Shown piece after piece: positions 44,701-55,671 of a DNA stretch of 64,000 nt. The notes under the pieces were generated by a model. It was not told the origin of the DNA. It worked only from the letters and a program-made list of their open reading frames with translations, and ran no database searches. The first letter of the stretch is position 1. Every line of letters starts with the position of its first letter. A program made the position numbers and the translations under genes. Origin of the DNA: Conoideocrella luteorostrata (Eukaryota; Ascomycota; Sordariomycetes; Hypocreales; Clavicipitaceae); the NCBI GenBank assembly GCA_032433595.1, contig JASWJB010000222.1, positions 1 through 64,000 on the forward strand, given 5' to 3'.

Positions 44701-45491
44701 AGCCCTGACGGCTCTTAGATACTATTAAAAGCCACTCGAGGTCATTCGTGGTGACTAGGAGGCCTGTAGGTCCGGTCCAAGTGGAAAAACGAGACCCAAT
44801 GGCTGCCAAACAGATGAGGATGTCACACCTATGATCGCCCACCATATCGACTACTGGCGCCTCCAGAATTCGCATATGGAAACTTGAATCCCAGAAACAT
44901 TTTACTTCGTGTCTCAAATTTTGTTGGAATCATTGGGATTACGCGGCTGACGACCGTATTCGCGGGCGGTGGCGTGGACGCGTTGCTCAATGCCATACTA
45001 TGGAGTCGACGATGGACGTTGTGCACCCGAAGTCACGGGGATACGTCTAACCCGGCTTTCACTACATAAGTCTGTAAGAATGTACGTCCAGGCCTGTATT
45101 CTTAGTCTGAAAAGCTGACGGATGTCCAGGCTTGAGGCTCGATGTACTTTGCCACTGCCCTGAATGTCTCGATTAATTTGTCGACACCTTGGCTGGGCCT
45201 TCAAATTCCAGGGTGTTGGCGCAGTGTAACACAATGTGACACATGTCAGACGGCCATGTCCGTGGGTTTCCACCAATAGGATTACAGATTACAGATACAG
45301 ATAGCTACAGGATTGAAGCCTAGGCCGGACGTTGAGAGAAGATTGAGTTTTCACGTCAGCATAGGATCAAATGCGGCTTTTTTTTTTTTAAATCTCCCGC
45401 AGAGCAATTTCGTGGCATCCTGCACTTTGAAACTTTGAGGTTAATGACAGTGCAATAAAAACATCAGTATCGGTCATCGGGGAACTGGACA
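44701..45491. other. intergenic, promoter side of the Zn2Cys6 gene
   Basis: May include unrecognisable upstream parts of the aldo/keto reductase remnant. An ATTACAGATTACAGATACAGATAGCTACAG direct-repeat stretch lies at about 45282-45311, and a T13 tract ends at 45390. Confidence 0.45.
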
Positions 45492-47168
45492 ATGGCCGAC
45501 CATACCATCGAAGCCGGCACAACGAGCGCTAACACAAGGCGCAGCGGCACATCCATGTCGCGGCGTCGGAGACGTTGGAGCGCCAAAGTTAAAACTGGCT
45601 GCATCACTTGTCGGTTTGTGTTGTCAGTCATAATCCGCCTTCGGCATCACTTGGCTGAAATATCTACCAATAGGGCCCGCCATCTCAAATGCGACGAAGG
45701 CAAACCGAACTGCGGACGCTGCACATCTGCCGGTCGAAATTGCTCTGGCTACCGAACAGGAGCGACGTCCACTATCAGCACAGCAACAGCGGTTCGACAA
45801 CTGACGGATCACGCGACACCATTTTATGCAGACTCAACGTCAGAGGAGAAGTATTTGTTTCACGCCTTCCGCGTCCAGGCCGGCCATCAGATCGCCGGCA
45901 GCTCCTTTCTATCCATTGATGTCGCGCAAGCCTGCCACTTACATCCTGCGGTTTGGCACTCTGCCCTTGCCATATCAGCAATGCATATGAAGAGAAACTC
46001 GCGCAGCCCCGAGCATTATGGCCGGGTTGCCTTGTATCAGTACAATAAAGCAATCAGAGAACTTATTCAGGGCACACAAAATATGAGGTCGGGTTCTCAG
46101 GGCCAATCAACTATACTACTCGTCACCCTGCTGCTTTTTGGGGTCGCCTGTCTGCGAGGTGACATAACGGAATCTAGAATGTTTGTTGGTCACGCTCTAA
46201 GTTTGTTTGGGAATTGGGATTTCCACCAAAACGCAGCGACACGGAGCACATCGGGTGGCGACCATGCAATGCCCACTTCGTGTCTCGTTGCTTTACTAAA
46301 TGAGCTTTTCTTCCAATATTCCTGGGCTGCTCAAACTTTCGGGCCGGCTTGGCAGTTGAAGAACGTGACTTCTATGCCGGCCCTGAGAGCTCCGCTTGAT
46401 GCGAATGCGGCTGCCTCGTTTGAGTTCCGTAGCCTACAGACGGAACTATGCGAGCTGCGACTGATGAGAGAGACGCAGCCGTCGCTGTGGTGTACGAGGC
46501 GCCAAATCTGGGTCCGCCGGTTTTCCAATTGGAAAGACAAGTTTCGGCAACTTCGACAGGCAAGTGGGCATCACCACTTGCTTATAACGAGGCTGCACAT
46601 GTCGCTGATTTGCTTGGAGATATTCTGTCAGGGCGATCGCGTGGATGGGAACAAAAACGGTGACAACAGCAGTGTTGGTCTGTCTTGGGATGGCCTCTGC
46701 TGGGACCGCTCTGCGCACCAGTTTGAGCGCATCATCGAGCTCGCGGAGCAAATAGCCGCAGAAGAAGTACGAACGCCTCCTATACTGGGGTTCAGCGTCG
46801 GCCCCTCGGTCATAGGGATAGCATATATGGTCGCTTCATTTTGCAAAACCCACGGAATACGCAACAGAGCCCTGAGGCTGCTCAAATGGTGTCACCAGAG
46901 AGACGGAATGCTTGATAGTCGACTGCTGTCGTTGCAAGCAGCGGCCAAGATTCGCTTGGAGGAACAGGGGCGAAACGTGTTCCGTCCACCCACTGAACTC
47001 GCACGATGCCAGTGTATTCCGGAAGAATACACATGTGTGCGCCATCAATTGGTCGATTGCGGCGCGGAATTCCTCGAAAATGGTATGGTGAAGATGTGTT
47101 TTTCAACACTCGGCAGCGCCATGCAGCCGCCAGAAACACTGTCCATGACCGTCCCCTGGATGGAGTAA
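45492..47168 (+). CDS. Zn2Cys6 fungal transcription factor
   Basis: Two exons (45492-45613, 45674-47168) give 538 residues. The binuclear zinc cluster is complete after splicing: C37, C40, C47, C54, C57 and C64 in TGCITCRARHLKCDEGKPNC followed by GRCTSAGRNC. It is preceded by an arginine run (SRRRRRWSAKVK) that should serve for nuclear entry. The rest resembles the Fungal_trans_2 group: HAFRVQAGHQIAG, ALAISAMHMKRNSR and a central helical domain. The 60-nt intron (GTTTGT to AATAG) falls inside the zinc cluster, between C40 and C47. It has no in-frame stop, so an unspliced message would still be read but with 20 residues inserted in the DNA-binding domain. Neighbouring dead metabolic genes (44.4 and 40.6-42.2 kb) might once have been its targets; that is inference. 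Confidence 0.92.
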   Translation: MADHTIEAGTTSANTRRSGTSMSRRRRRWSAKVKTGCITCRFVLSVIIRLRHHLAEISTNRARHLKCDEGKPNCGRCTSAGRNCSGYRTGATSTISTATAVRQLTDHATPFYADSTSEEKYLFHAFRVQAGHQIAGSSFLSIDVAQACHLHPAVWHSALAISAMHMKRNSRSPEHYGRVALYQYNKAIRELIQGTQNMRSGSQGQSTILLVTLLLFGVACLRGDITESRMFVGHALSLFGNWDFHQNAATRSTSGGDHAMPTSCLVALLNELFFQYSWAAQTFGPAWQLKNVTSMPALRAPLDANAAASFEFRSLQTELCELRLMRETQPSLWCTRRQIWVRRFSNWKDKFRQLRQASGHHHLLITRLHMSLICLEIFCQGDRVDGNKNGDNSSVGLSWDGLCWDRSAHQFERIIELAEQIAAEEVRTPPILGFSVGPSVIGIAYMVASFCKTHGIRNRALRLLKWCHQRDGMLDSRLLSLQAAAKIRLEEQGRNVFRPPTELARCQCIPEEYTCVRHQLVDCGAEFLENGMVKMCFSTLGSAMQPPETLSMTVPWME

Positions 47169-47476
47169 GCGAAAAGGAATGAGGCTGTCCTTCTTCTGCG
47201 TCAAACACGCGAGTCACGATGATTAGAGAGCTGTTTTGCTTTGCCAAGACGGCCTGACGGCTGAAGTAAGTAAATGCCGAACCGCCGCCCCACAAACCTC
47301 AACCTTGCCTTACTCTGCTGCAAAAGATGTCCGTTTCGTCACTCTCCCTCTGGCTGTCTCTTCATTCGAAAAAAAATGCAATCGTGCCTCGTCGTCTATA
47401 ATTCGCTACCGGAGCAGTTTCGTCTCCCCAGCACCATTTCTCCTCCTCCTCTTCGTCGGTCCGTATTCACGCCACG
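47169..47476. other. intergenic, promoter of the Cys-rich gene
   Basis: 308 bp in tandem orientation. C/T-rich towards the next start; nothing else recognised. Confidence 0.5.
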
Positions 47477-48422
47477 ATGCTGAGCTTGAGGAAGGTAGTA
47501 CTCGGTCTTGTGGTCGTCACCGACTCTACACGCATGGTTCGAGCGGCCGACAATTTCGACATTATTACCTGCTATGGTTACAACGGAAAGGCTCACGCCA
47601 ACAACACTCGCTGCCCAGGATCTGATGCGTGTTGCGGTGTGGATTCGACATGCTTCTCGAACAGACTGTGTAAGAAACCGAAAGATAATTTCTTCGTGAG
47701 AGGGCCGTGTGCAGTCGAATCATGGCGCAGTGGGCAATGTGCACAGCTATGCCGCTACAGTGAGTAGTCCGTCTGTGTCCTCGGGCCTGTCAGCGATTGA
47801 GCGTCTGCAGCCTCGACGGGAAAAGGCCGCGCCAGAGTTGATCGCGCATGAGATTTTGTTTGCTAATTAGATGGAATCCCAAGATGAGACTCAGGTTTTC
47901 CCCCGAGTCACCGTGTGCTTGGACGGCTCTTACTGCTGCGACCAAGACGGTGCGCAATGTTGCTCCGATAAACGCGGCGTTTTCCTCGACGTGACGGGCA
48001 ACATTGCCAAGGTCCCCGCCTCAACAACGATGTCATGGGGTCCAGAACGTACATCCTCTGGATACCAGACGGTTGCCACAACGAGTGCTACCTCGATCAA
48101 CACTTCAGATGTTTCGACTGCATCCACTCCAGCTGTGTCGGCTTCTTCGACTTCATCTCCAGGCGCGACTAGCCAGAGTGAGAGTAGCAACGCCGCCAAA
48201 ATCGGTGCCGGGGTTGGCGTACCGGTAGGTGTGATTGCCATTGGGGGAGTGGCGGCGCTCGTTATCCTCTGGAGACGAAAGAAACGACAAACACGTTTCC
48301 GCAATGCGTCAGAGCTAGATTCTGAGGGGCACCACCAGGAGATGGTCGGCAGGAAGCCCTCCGCTCCAACACCACCTGAACTGGAAGACAGACAAGTGCA
48401 TCGTTCGGAGTTGTCAGCATAG
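47477..48422 (+). CDS. Cys-rich single-pass cell-surface protein
   Basis: Two exons (47477-47759, 47884-48422) give 273 residues. A hydrophobic N-terminal signal (1-23) is followed by a Cys-rich ectodomain with closely spaced cysteines (PGSDACCGVDSTCFSNRLC, DGSYCCDQDGAQCC). A Ser/Thr/Ala stalk, one transmembrane helix (GAGVGVPVGVIAIGGVAALVIL) and a basic stop-transfer (WRRKKRQTR) complete it, with a 45-residue polar cytosolic tail. This layout is common in a fungal family annotated only as Cys-rich or WSC/Mid2-like sensors. The intron's 3' site is not the nearest AG: the one at 47870 breaks the frame, so CCCAAG at 47883 is used, joining LCRYN to ETQVFPRVTV; 47907 is the alternative. Function unknown; wall sensing is possible. 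Confidence 0.8.
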
Positions 48423-48868
48423 ATATGGAGTATTTAGACTGTACATTATTGCGAGTAATCATTACACTAAACAAGAACCGAGTGCGGACGAAAATGCATG
48501 GGGCAGCCCAATGGGCAGTTTACGGTTGACGTTCTGAGATTGTTACCATTGCGAGACCGAATCGTCCATTGACTATGTGCATTGATCTCACCGAAGGGCT
48601 GGTCGTGCTCGAGGTTCCGATTTGCAGCTAACGATACACTTCTTCTCAGCATTAAGATCCAAGCGACTGCATGGTTCGCATAAGTCTCTAGACATGATCC
48701 CCTTCAATTCGAGTCGGTAATGCGATGGAAGCCGTAGTTAGCAGAGTGCGAGCCTTGTGAAACGGACCCCTGGCAGACAATGGTTTATGAGAGAGCACGC
48801 CTGCTTCGGACACGGTTTGGCGGCACCAGTCGCTAAGTCATTCGTTCTATTCTCTCTCCCAACGGTCA
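48423..48868. other. convergent intergenic region
   Basis: 446 bp between two 3' ends; nothing recognised. Confidence 0.5.
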
Positions 48869-49930
48869 TCACTGTATGTCATGCTTTGTCGACTGAAACA
48901 AGAGATTCCTCAGCTTGGCCATACCGGCCAAGTCTCCTGCTAGGGTCCCTGCTTCCTCTTTGGCCACCCATCCTTCAGTATACCCGCCACCAAAATCAGC
49001 TATCCAGGCATTGTTGTCCCTGTCAATTAAAATGTTTTCTGCCTTGACGTCTCCCCAAATTATGCCGTTGTTGTGTAGCGCCGATAAAGTACATTCTATT
49101 TGACTTAGCCACCGTCTTCTGATTGCAGGGGGTGGGTCGTCAGGGTCTTCGGGGTGTACTCTTGCAGATAATGGTCGGTCACCACAATCAATGTAGGTTA
49201 GTAACAGCCCAAGAATAAAGTCACAATCGTCCATCACAATGCCATAGAGATGACAGAGGTTCAATAGAGGGTCTTGGTTTAGACCGGCTTTATGAATCTT
49301 TTTATATGCTTTGAGCTCCTCGATGATTTGTACCGTGCCGTGGCAAGGCTTGAAGAAACATTCGTTCTGGCCATGATCGATAAGAACTTTCTTTGGCAGC
49401 TTGAATAGAGCGTCTTCAGGGTCCGTGCAGCTTAAAATGATTCCAGCCGGATCGTAAAATGCTGTCCATGTTTCTAGGTCGTCGAGAAAATCGTCATCAA
49501 ATTGGACGAATGACGGCCAGTAAGGTGATTTATTTGTCGGAAGAAGATGCGGTTTTAGTTCTTCGTTAACAATATCGAGGTTGAAAACGAAAAAAGTCGG
49601 GAAGAAATACTCTTGCAAGGTAACACAGATCTGCGTAGGGTTTACTGGTGGATTAGGCGCAAGGTCTGCGAAAAAGGGTTCGAAGGGTTGCATAACCCAT
49701 TCATAGACATCAGTGTCGTAAATATCGTCGAGTACCTCCTCGCCCGACTTCAGCACTTTTAAATAAGCGAGATACTTCTTCGTCATAATAGGCGAATTAA
49801 TAAAACGACAGGGTGATATCTCAATGTAAAACACTTTGCCGTTTCTTCGAACCGTAAATCGCGTATCAAGGTCATTTTCCCGGATGCCAGTGACGTGATG
49901 TTCAATTTCGTATCTCAGTGATGCCGCCAT
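48869..49930 (-). CDS. divergent protein-kinase-fold protein
   Basis: Single exon, 353 residues. Kinase C-lobe motifs are clear: catalytic loop HNNGIIWGDVKAENILI (D294, K296, N299) and metal-binding ADFGGG (D312). A candidate beta-3 Lys (K194 in CFFKPC) and alpha-C Glu (E204 or E205 in EELKAYKKI) are present, but the glycine-rich loop is not recognisable. The first 180 residues form an unrelated domain without recognised motifs. The catalytic-loop His-Arg is replaced by Ile-Trp-Gly before Asp, and the protein stops soon after the DFG segment. This is the pattern of the large, poorly understood fungal expansions of kinase-like/aminoglycoside-phosphotransferase-like genes. Likely catalytically competent in principle; substrate unknown. 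Confidence 0.8.
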   Translation of the reverse strand: MAASLRYEIEHHVTGIRENDLDTRFTVRRNGKVFYIEISPCRFINSPIMTKKYLAYLKVLKSGEEVLDDIYDTDVYEWVMQPFEPFFADLAPNPPVNPTQICVTLQEYFFPTFFVFNLDIVNEELKPHLLPTNKSPYWPSFVQFDDDFLDDLETWTAFYDPAGIILSCTDPEDALFKLPKKVLIDHGQNECFFKPCHGTVQIIEELKAYKKIHKAGLNQDPLLNLCHLYGIVMDDCDFILGLLLTYIDCGDRPLSARVHPEDPDDPPPAIRRRWLSQIECTLSALHNNGIIWGDVKAENILIDRDNNAWIADFGGGYTEGWVAKEEAGTLAGDLAGMAKLRNLLFQSTKHDIQ

Positions 49931-51789
49931 TTTGAGAATGCTCTTGATGGGCCATTTTAGGGAGCGAAAATGAGGCGCGCGGTCAGAATTTATTCAAAAG
50001 TCAAGGGCAGAGGTGTGAGATGATTAATGATCTTCGATCAAGAAGTAATTATCTTTAGGAGCCTTGGGGGTTGGTTTCTCCGAATAATTGTGTGGTTTAA
50101 GATGAGAAGCTTGCATAATCGACGCGGGGGGGTGGGGGTGAGTTAAATGCTAGTGACTTCTGCCTAGAAGCCCCAGGCAGCACACGGCAAACACACTTGC
50201 GGCGCACTGTCGCTCTGCGAGAACCGCCTATCGGTCAAGGTCGCGGCTTGGAGGAAGCCTTCAGCGGGAATATGTGCTCTTTGCGCTAATCAGGAAGGAT
50301 CATAAAGGTGTAATTAGTTGGTAAAAACACAACAGGGTTCCCCAAATTAATCGGCCCCATGACACAAGAGGACAACCATGCCTTTGATGAGATGCTCTAA
50401 GGCATACATGCCCCGGTACAACAGCGAGACCAGTCGCACGCGATAGATCTTCCCATAAAGCATTATCAGACCCTAATGGTTCATCATTCAAACACCAGCC
50501 AACCTTTTGGCGCTGCCTCGGCGTTATGGGGCTGACGCGGAACGGACACGGGTCTGTTAAAGGCTTTTTTTAGGGGATTGTCAGCACTACCAACCAGGCT
50601 GTGCGTGTTTATGAGGGGCTTCTGGACAAATCCATGACGACTTAACCGCACGAGTTCGATGATGCATGTCGCCCATGTCGCCTCGAACGATGACCTTGAT
50701 CATGATGCCGGCGTAGCAGATTTCGAGGAATGGCCATTACATAACGTCCTCCTAAAGCGTATCACATTAAATGGTATGGCGACGTTTTACTCCGTAGGTG
50801 CAGTTTGATTGGAATTTATGCGCCACACACTCACAATCAGGCCGAGCGATTCCTAAAAAGAAGCCAGACGGTTCCTGAATTGATTCGGTCCGGTCACAAC
50901 AGGGACTTCAGTGAAGAAGTTTATATAGCTCTGATGTACCTAGCCGGCGTATGAGAAACAACAGCCTGGTTAACCCTCGGCTTTGCGTTTGTGTTCCAGT
51001 TTTTATAATGATCAATGTAGCCTATCCTCTCATGAAATCTCAAACATTTACGGTGTGCCGAGTATGTAGGTGTGCAATTAATTTTGCTCCAACGCAACTT
51101 CAATCCATCGCCATAACCTCTTGTCTGCGATAAAGCCGCGATTGATGTGCGACATGAGTGTAGTTTCCTTGCAACCGCAAGGCGATCTGTCTTACTGGGC
51201 TTGGTGCCAAATGCGGCATTCTCTTCCTGCATTAGTTCCCCTTCCGATAAATCATCCTCGCTTAGTATAAGAAGGAGCTGAATGTTGTCCTCCTGGGCAG
51301 CCCGTTCCAGAAAAATAATAGGGATATCTACCTCTTCACCCTTCACTTTATACACGAGTTTGTATAGGGCCTAAAAGAGCGTATAGTCTTGCGTGGGAAG
51401 CATACGGTCACGGGAAAATATGAGCCTATTCAAGGGTCATAACTACACCTGAAAAGTGGCCTCTGGCTACGCTACTTTTTGTGTGACAACGCTCGTGTAC
51501 GTGACCCGAAAGGTGCTCGTACCTGGGGCTTGATTACAAAACCTGACGCTGGATCCGACAAAAACAAGTCATCTCCCCAATAGTGCAAGAAAGAAGGGAT
51601 GCAGATGCTTCTGGTGCACAGGGTTCTGTGCAGCGATCTAGATCGTTGGCTTCAAATTGAATATATTCATAAGCGTCTGTTATCTAAGAAAGAAGAAAAC
51701 AAGTCAAGGTGGGAGGCACGATATCGTCGTATAAATATCGTGGCGGAAAGGTGACCACGTGACGAGCTCAGTGCTTCCTATTGTGCTTG
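49931..51789. other. gene-poor stretch before the decayed cluster
   Basis: Contains one TACTCCGTA (50788-50796). A 144-codon minus-strand frame (50921-51355) has no recognised features. Otherwise nothing supported. Confidence 0.45.
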
Positions 51790-52348
51790 GCGGGATTCCA
51801 ACAGATACACTTGCGGAAAATGGTGGCTGGAGCAAGTCAACTATATCCAAGTTACACTTGTTAGACAGCTGCTTAAAGGAGTCGCTCAGAAGATGCCTGC
51901 CAACTCAATGTAAGTTAAGACACAACCAGCACAAACTGTAAGTCAATTTAACATACTTATAGTGGGGTTTAATAGTATGGTTCACCGGCCGATTAAGCTC
52001 TCTAACGGCATCAATTTACCTATTAGCACTCATATCACAATGCCCCTCATGGCACTTATGCATGATCCTGCTATTGTTCCCGGAGACCCGTTGGCGTTCG
52101 AACCCTTCCGGTATGCGGATCAGCGTGATGAGCCATCGCAACGTATATCCAAACCACTCTTCGTCCACACTAACAAAACTGACCTGAATTTTGGAAACAG
52201 AAAGCACACATGCCCGGGAAGATATTTTGCTGACACCGAGATTAAATTAATCTTGGCAAATTTGCTCCTGGATGCGTTCAACCGGATCCATTGTATCAAG
52301 CTATTCCAAGCATACAACATGCCGGAATACGTAGTTAAATTCAGCTGA
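51790..52348 (+). pseudogene. 5'-truncated cytochrome P450
   Basis: Only the C-terminal third remains. About 51812-51909 encodes ENGGWSKSTISKLHLLDSCL with the K-helix ESLRR (ExxR). After a clean 53-nt intron (51910-51962) come NSMVHRPIKLSNG, the PERF-like FEPFRYADQ, the haem loop FGNRKHTCPGRYFADTEIKL with its Cys ligand, and a normal stop. The I-helix and everything before it are missing. The haem motif has Arg where FGxGxHxCPG has the second Gly. The sequence resembles fungal secondary-metabolism P450s (ent-kaurene-oxidase/paxilline type by eye). Splicing is still intact, so truncation seems to be by deletion. Confidence 0.82.
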
Positions 52349-53711
52349 AAAAAAGAGGTCTAATTCCGTCAAATCAGCAGACGAAGGCGAGAAGTCTGAG
52401 TGAACTTTAGTAACCCAAAAAGCTCGATTGCGCCATTCTGACCATGTCAGAAAGCGTGAGATTGGTCGTCCGAGAATGAATCCAGTCACTTGTCTATTAC
52501 AGAGGCGGCACAGGTGCTGCAGGTGAGCTACCGACATAAATATATGCCGTCCCTGCCTGGTAGACGATGGCCGCAATTAGGGCAGAGATAGGGACCGCCT
52601 TCCTTTGTCACCATACTCTCCTGGCATCCAACAGTTAAGGAAATGCACTTCATCACACCAATTTTCTTAACACCACTGTGTTTTCTCTTTTCTCTTTTCC
52701 CTTCTCCGAATATCCCGCCGCGGGCTTGAGACCGGGGCATACTCCACACATGTGTTTCAGCTAGCGCTGTAGTAGCCATCCCGCCGCGGATCTGAGTGAC
52801 CATTTCAACACGGCAGAGACGACGGCCACTGCCTTCATCCGTCGGCACTCACGACAATAGGACGCCACATCCTATTGTTTACGTACTGCTCACACAGCGC
52901 GTCGGTGGTCACGCTGGTCTATTTACACTTCCGAGCGGAAAATGTGACGAGACGTTGCCAGATTTGCCTCTAGCAAGAAGCTAACAAGACCCGTCACCCA
53001 ACGGAGTTTGCGTCACATCCTCCATCTCATTCCTTTGTGGAGCCTTTTAGCCCCACCACTCGTGACTTTTCCAGAAATATGATATCCAATAGGTATGCTG
53101 CCTTAGCCGCTGGACAAGGGTGCTTCATCGACGGCTCTAGTTTGATGGCTGTCTGCAGTCAAGTCCATGAACAGAGCAGCAGCCTTCTTAATCCCCCCGC
53201 GGGCAAGCAGCCCACCCGTATCTAGACAACGGTTGACTCGGTTTTATCTTGACTGTCTTTCTCATCGCCGACTATTCAATGCTTGGACTAGTAGTTGGGG
53301 ATGGCCTTGGATCATTAAGGGCCGTTTTCAGTTCGGTAAGAATGTTCTGTGTATAACTGAGTTCAAGGACTTTTCAAGGACTTTTCAAGGACTTTCCGAA
53401 GCATATCAAGTCAGTCACGCGCAGCGAAGGTGCTCTACGGCGCAGCCCTGCCACAGCTCACAAGGCGAGATGTGCAAACTTAATGGTGTAAGGGGCTCGG
53501 CTGTGACTATTGGTGATCTGATTCGGTAGAAACTATATCAGGCCAACCATCTCGAGACCTTTGCTAGTGGGTTGTCTCACTTTTCTCCGCACTTCGTTCG
53601 GCAAGATTCTGTAGTACAAACGGTGGTAGATCTGGACATGACCAATGCAAAGAGTTTTTCTTTCCTCTCTAGTTACATTAATACTAGGCTGTCATCTCCT
53701 GTCTATGCACC
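52349..53711. other. intergenic region within the decayed cluster
   Basis: No gene supported. A minus-strand frame near 52528-52848 contains a CxxC ribbon-like LCPNCGHRLPG but no continuation. Contains an 11-bp tandem repeat at 53362-53394. Confidence 0.45.
53362..53394. repeat. TTCAAGGACTT tandem repeat (11 bp x 3)
   Basis: Three perfect consecutive copies of the 11-bp unit; no coding context. Confidence 0.9.
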
Positions 53712-54911
53712 ATGACTTCCTCCCCATTATTCTACCTCCCGTCTCACGCTGTGACTTGCTCGCGCTCTTGCTTGACCAAACTTCGTTCTGTTACCTGCAT
53801 AATGAGAGCTTACCAAGACTTGGACCCGGAGTTGGTGTATATCGCATTGTTTCCGACGTTTTCTGGGGTCACCACTACGCTTGGAGATCGGAACCAAGTC
53901 CGCCAACGCGTGGAAGAGTGCAAAAAACATCGCACTGCCGCGCTCCTGCTTCAGGGATGGGATATGGATGCCATATGCACAGAAGCTGAGGGGCTTCTGG
54001 TGGACGGCGTCTTTGCGTTCACATCAACAGCAGAACACCGTTTTCCAAACTTGTTCGCGCCACAGTCGGCGCAGCTTGCCCACGAGCAACGCATTGAGGC
54101 AGCTTCCAACAGACGCATCAAGTTAGCGCTCGATGCCGCGGTAAAAGCCCACCAAGATGCATTGAGAAGTACTCGTCGGGCCACGACGAAATGCCCGACG
54201 TCAAACAGTACGTGGTTGTTTCTCTAAACTCGCTCTCGCTTGCTGATCGGTGAATTTACAGCATCAAGTCGGCACAGCGAATTGATGTCAACGCTTGCAG
54301 AGAAACTATTCCCCAGCTGTCTGCCTTTCGACGTCCAGTGTTTCACTATGGTGAAAGCGGCGATGCTTCTACGGGAAGTCTGCTTCAACTTTGCAAAGCG
54401 TTATGCCCCAGACGTGCTGGCAGCGCAAGGTTGGACTTGTGCAGAATCACCGGACCTGACGTCCTGGGCCGACATCTTTACATTGCGCCGACATGACCTG
54501 CCCCTAGACGCTTTAGACGCTTTAGCAGGGCATACACTGGGTGAGCTGCTATTGAGTCTGGCTGCTATCCCATGTGTATTTACATATTCTATTTCCATCA
54601 ACACGAGGCTGCAGTTGAAGTTGCTTGCCCATGCAACAGTGCTGGCCCGTGTTCTAGACGGCACTGCCGTGACTATTGATGCTCTTGATGAGCTCTATGC
54701 CCATACAGCCATCGCTGCTGAGGAACTAACAATTCAGAAGCGCTTTGTGTTGCACAGGGCCAAGGGGTTGTTGACGAGAATCAGCGACGGGCCCTATGAC
54801 CAGATCAATGAAGCGTTAGCGAAAGAGGTTGTAGATGCCGTGGTGGAGGAAGACAGACAAATTGCGTCTCGGGCAAGGGCGTCGTTCCTTATGCGGAGTA
54901 GGGAGATCTAG
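53712..54911 (+). CDS. unrecognised two-exon protein
   Basis: Two exons (53712-54207, 54262-54911) give 381 residues. The 54-nt intron has perfect ends (GTACGT, TTTACAG) and joins SNT to SSRHSELM in phase 1. Long open frames on both sides with good codon bias argue for a real gene. No signal peptide, transmembrane helix or catalytic motif is visible. The protein is Ala/Leu-rich and mostly helical, with repeated helices such as ALDALAGHTLGELLLSLAAI and a charged C-terminal helix (EVVDAVVEEDRQIASRARAS). The ATG at 53712 lies in a strong CACCATGA context; the next in-frame ATG (53802, MRAYQDLDPELV) also looks plausible and may be the true start. It sits between the P450 and MFS remnants and could be a surviving cluster gene or unrelated. 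I do not recognise the family. Confidence 0.6.
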
Positions 54912-55671
54912 GCGTTAATTCTCCCCCATGCTGTCGCGGAAACTTCTTCATGGCTCTGAATCTTCATTCGTCTTAAGATACTAAAGAACAGGACTTATTT
55001 TGCTCCGCTGAGACGCAGGATAATTGTATTGTAGTTAGGCTATGAATTAATAATACTTAGAGGAATAAGCTACTCATAATTACTGCATTTTAAAATTACG
55101 AGAATGCTGCTGGTTTGATAGGGAACGATCATTCTGAGTTTAAAAGATGTAATGCAATTAGTTAATTAGCCCGCTGTTAAGGCACGAAGTAGCTCGTTAG
55201 TTACACCGCCTTTCTGTGGATGAATAACGGGCTGGGCAAAGTTTTGGCCAATGAAAAGTGTAACATCCGTAAGGTGTAGCACACGTATCAATTCTTGTAG
55301 CACCCCTATTAATTCCGTATTTTAATGGGTAATTATATGCTCGTATTTTGTGTGGTAGGGCGTGGTTGTGGTGATGTGTGCGTATCAAGGGTAGATTACA
55401 GCTTTTTCTAGCATATTTTGTTACAGTTCCGAGTAGTGATACTCATGAGAATGATAATGATTCTCAGTTCTCACTCTTCCAATCCCCCCCACAATTCCTC
55501 CTTTCATACCTCTCACGATAGTTGCTTTTCAACCATTCCGTAGCTGCCTGAGGTCTTCCTCTCAGCCTCTCTATTATCCAACAACAACATGAGAGCCAGG
55601 TATTGCAATAACCGCAAAAGATGTGTTACCCAAACGAATACATTATTGTATGGTCGCTATGTCTGCTAAGG
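54912..55671. other. AT-rich convergent intergenic region
   Basis: Notably AT-rich from 55020 to 55400; between two 3' ends. Nothing recognised. Confidence 0.5.

Noticed and set aside
50921..51355. 144-codon minus-strand open frame
   Set aside because: Looks protein-like in part, but no family, no neighbouring exon and no clear promoter context; not enough to call.
52528..52848. CxxC zinc-ribbon-like peptide LCPNCGHRLPG
   Set aside because: A single CxxC pair in a short frame, with the possible second pair in a different frame; likely chance.
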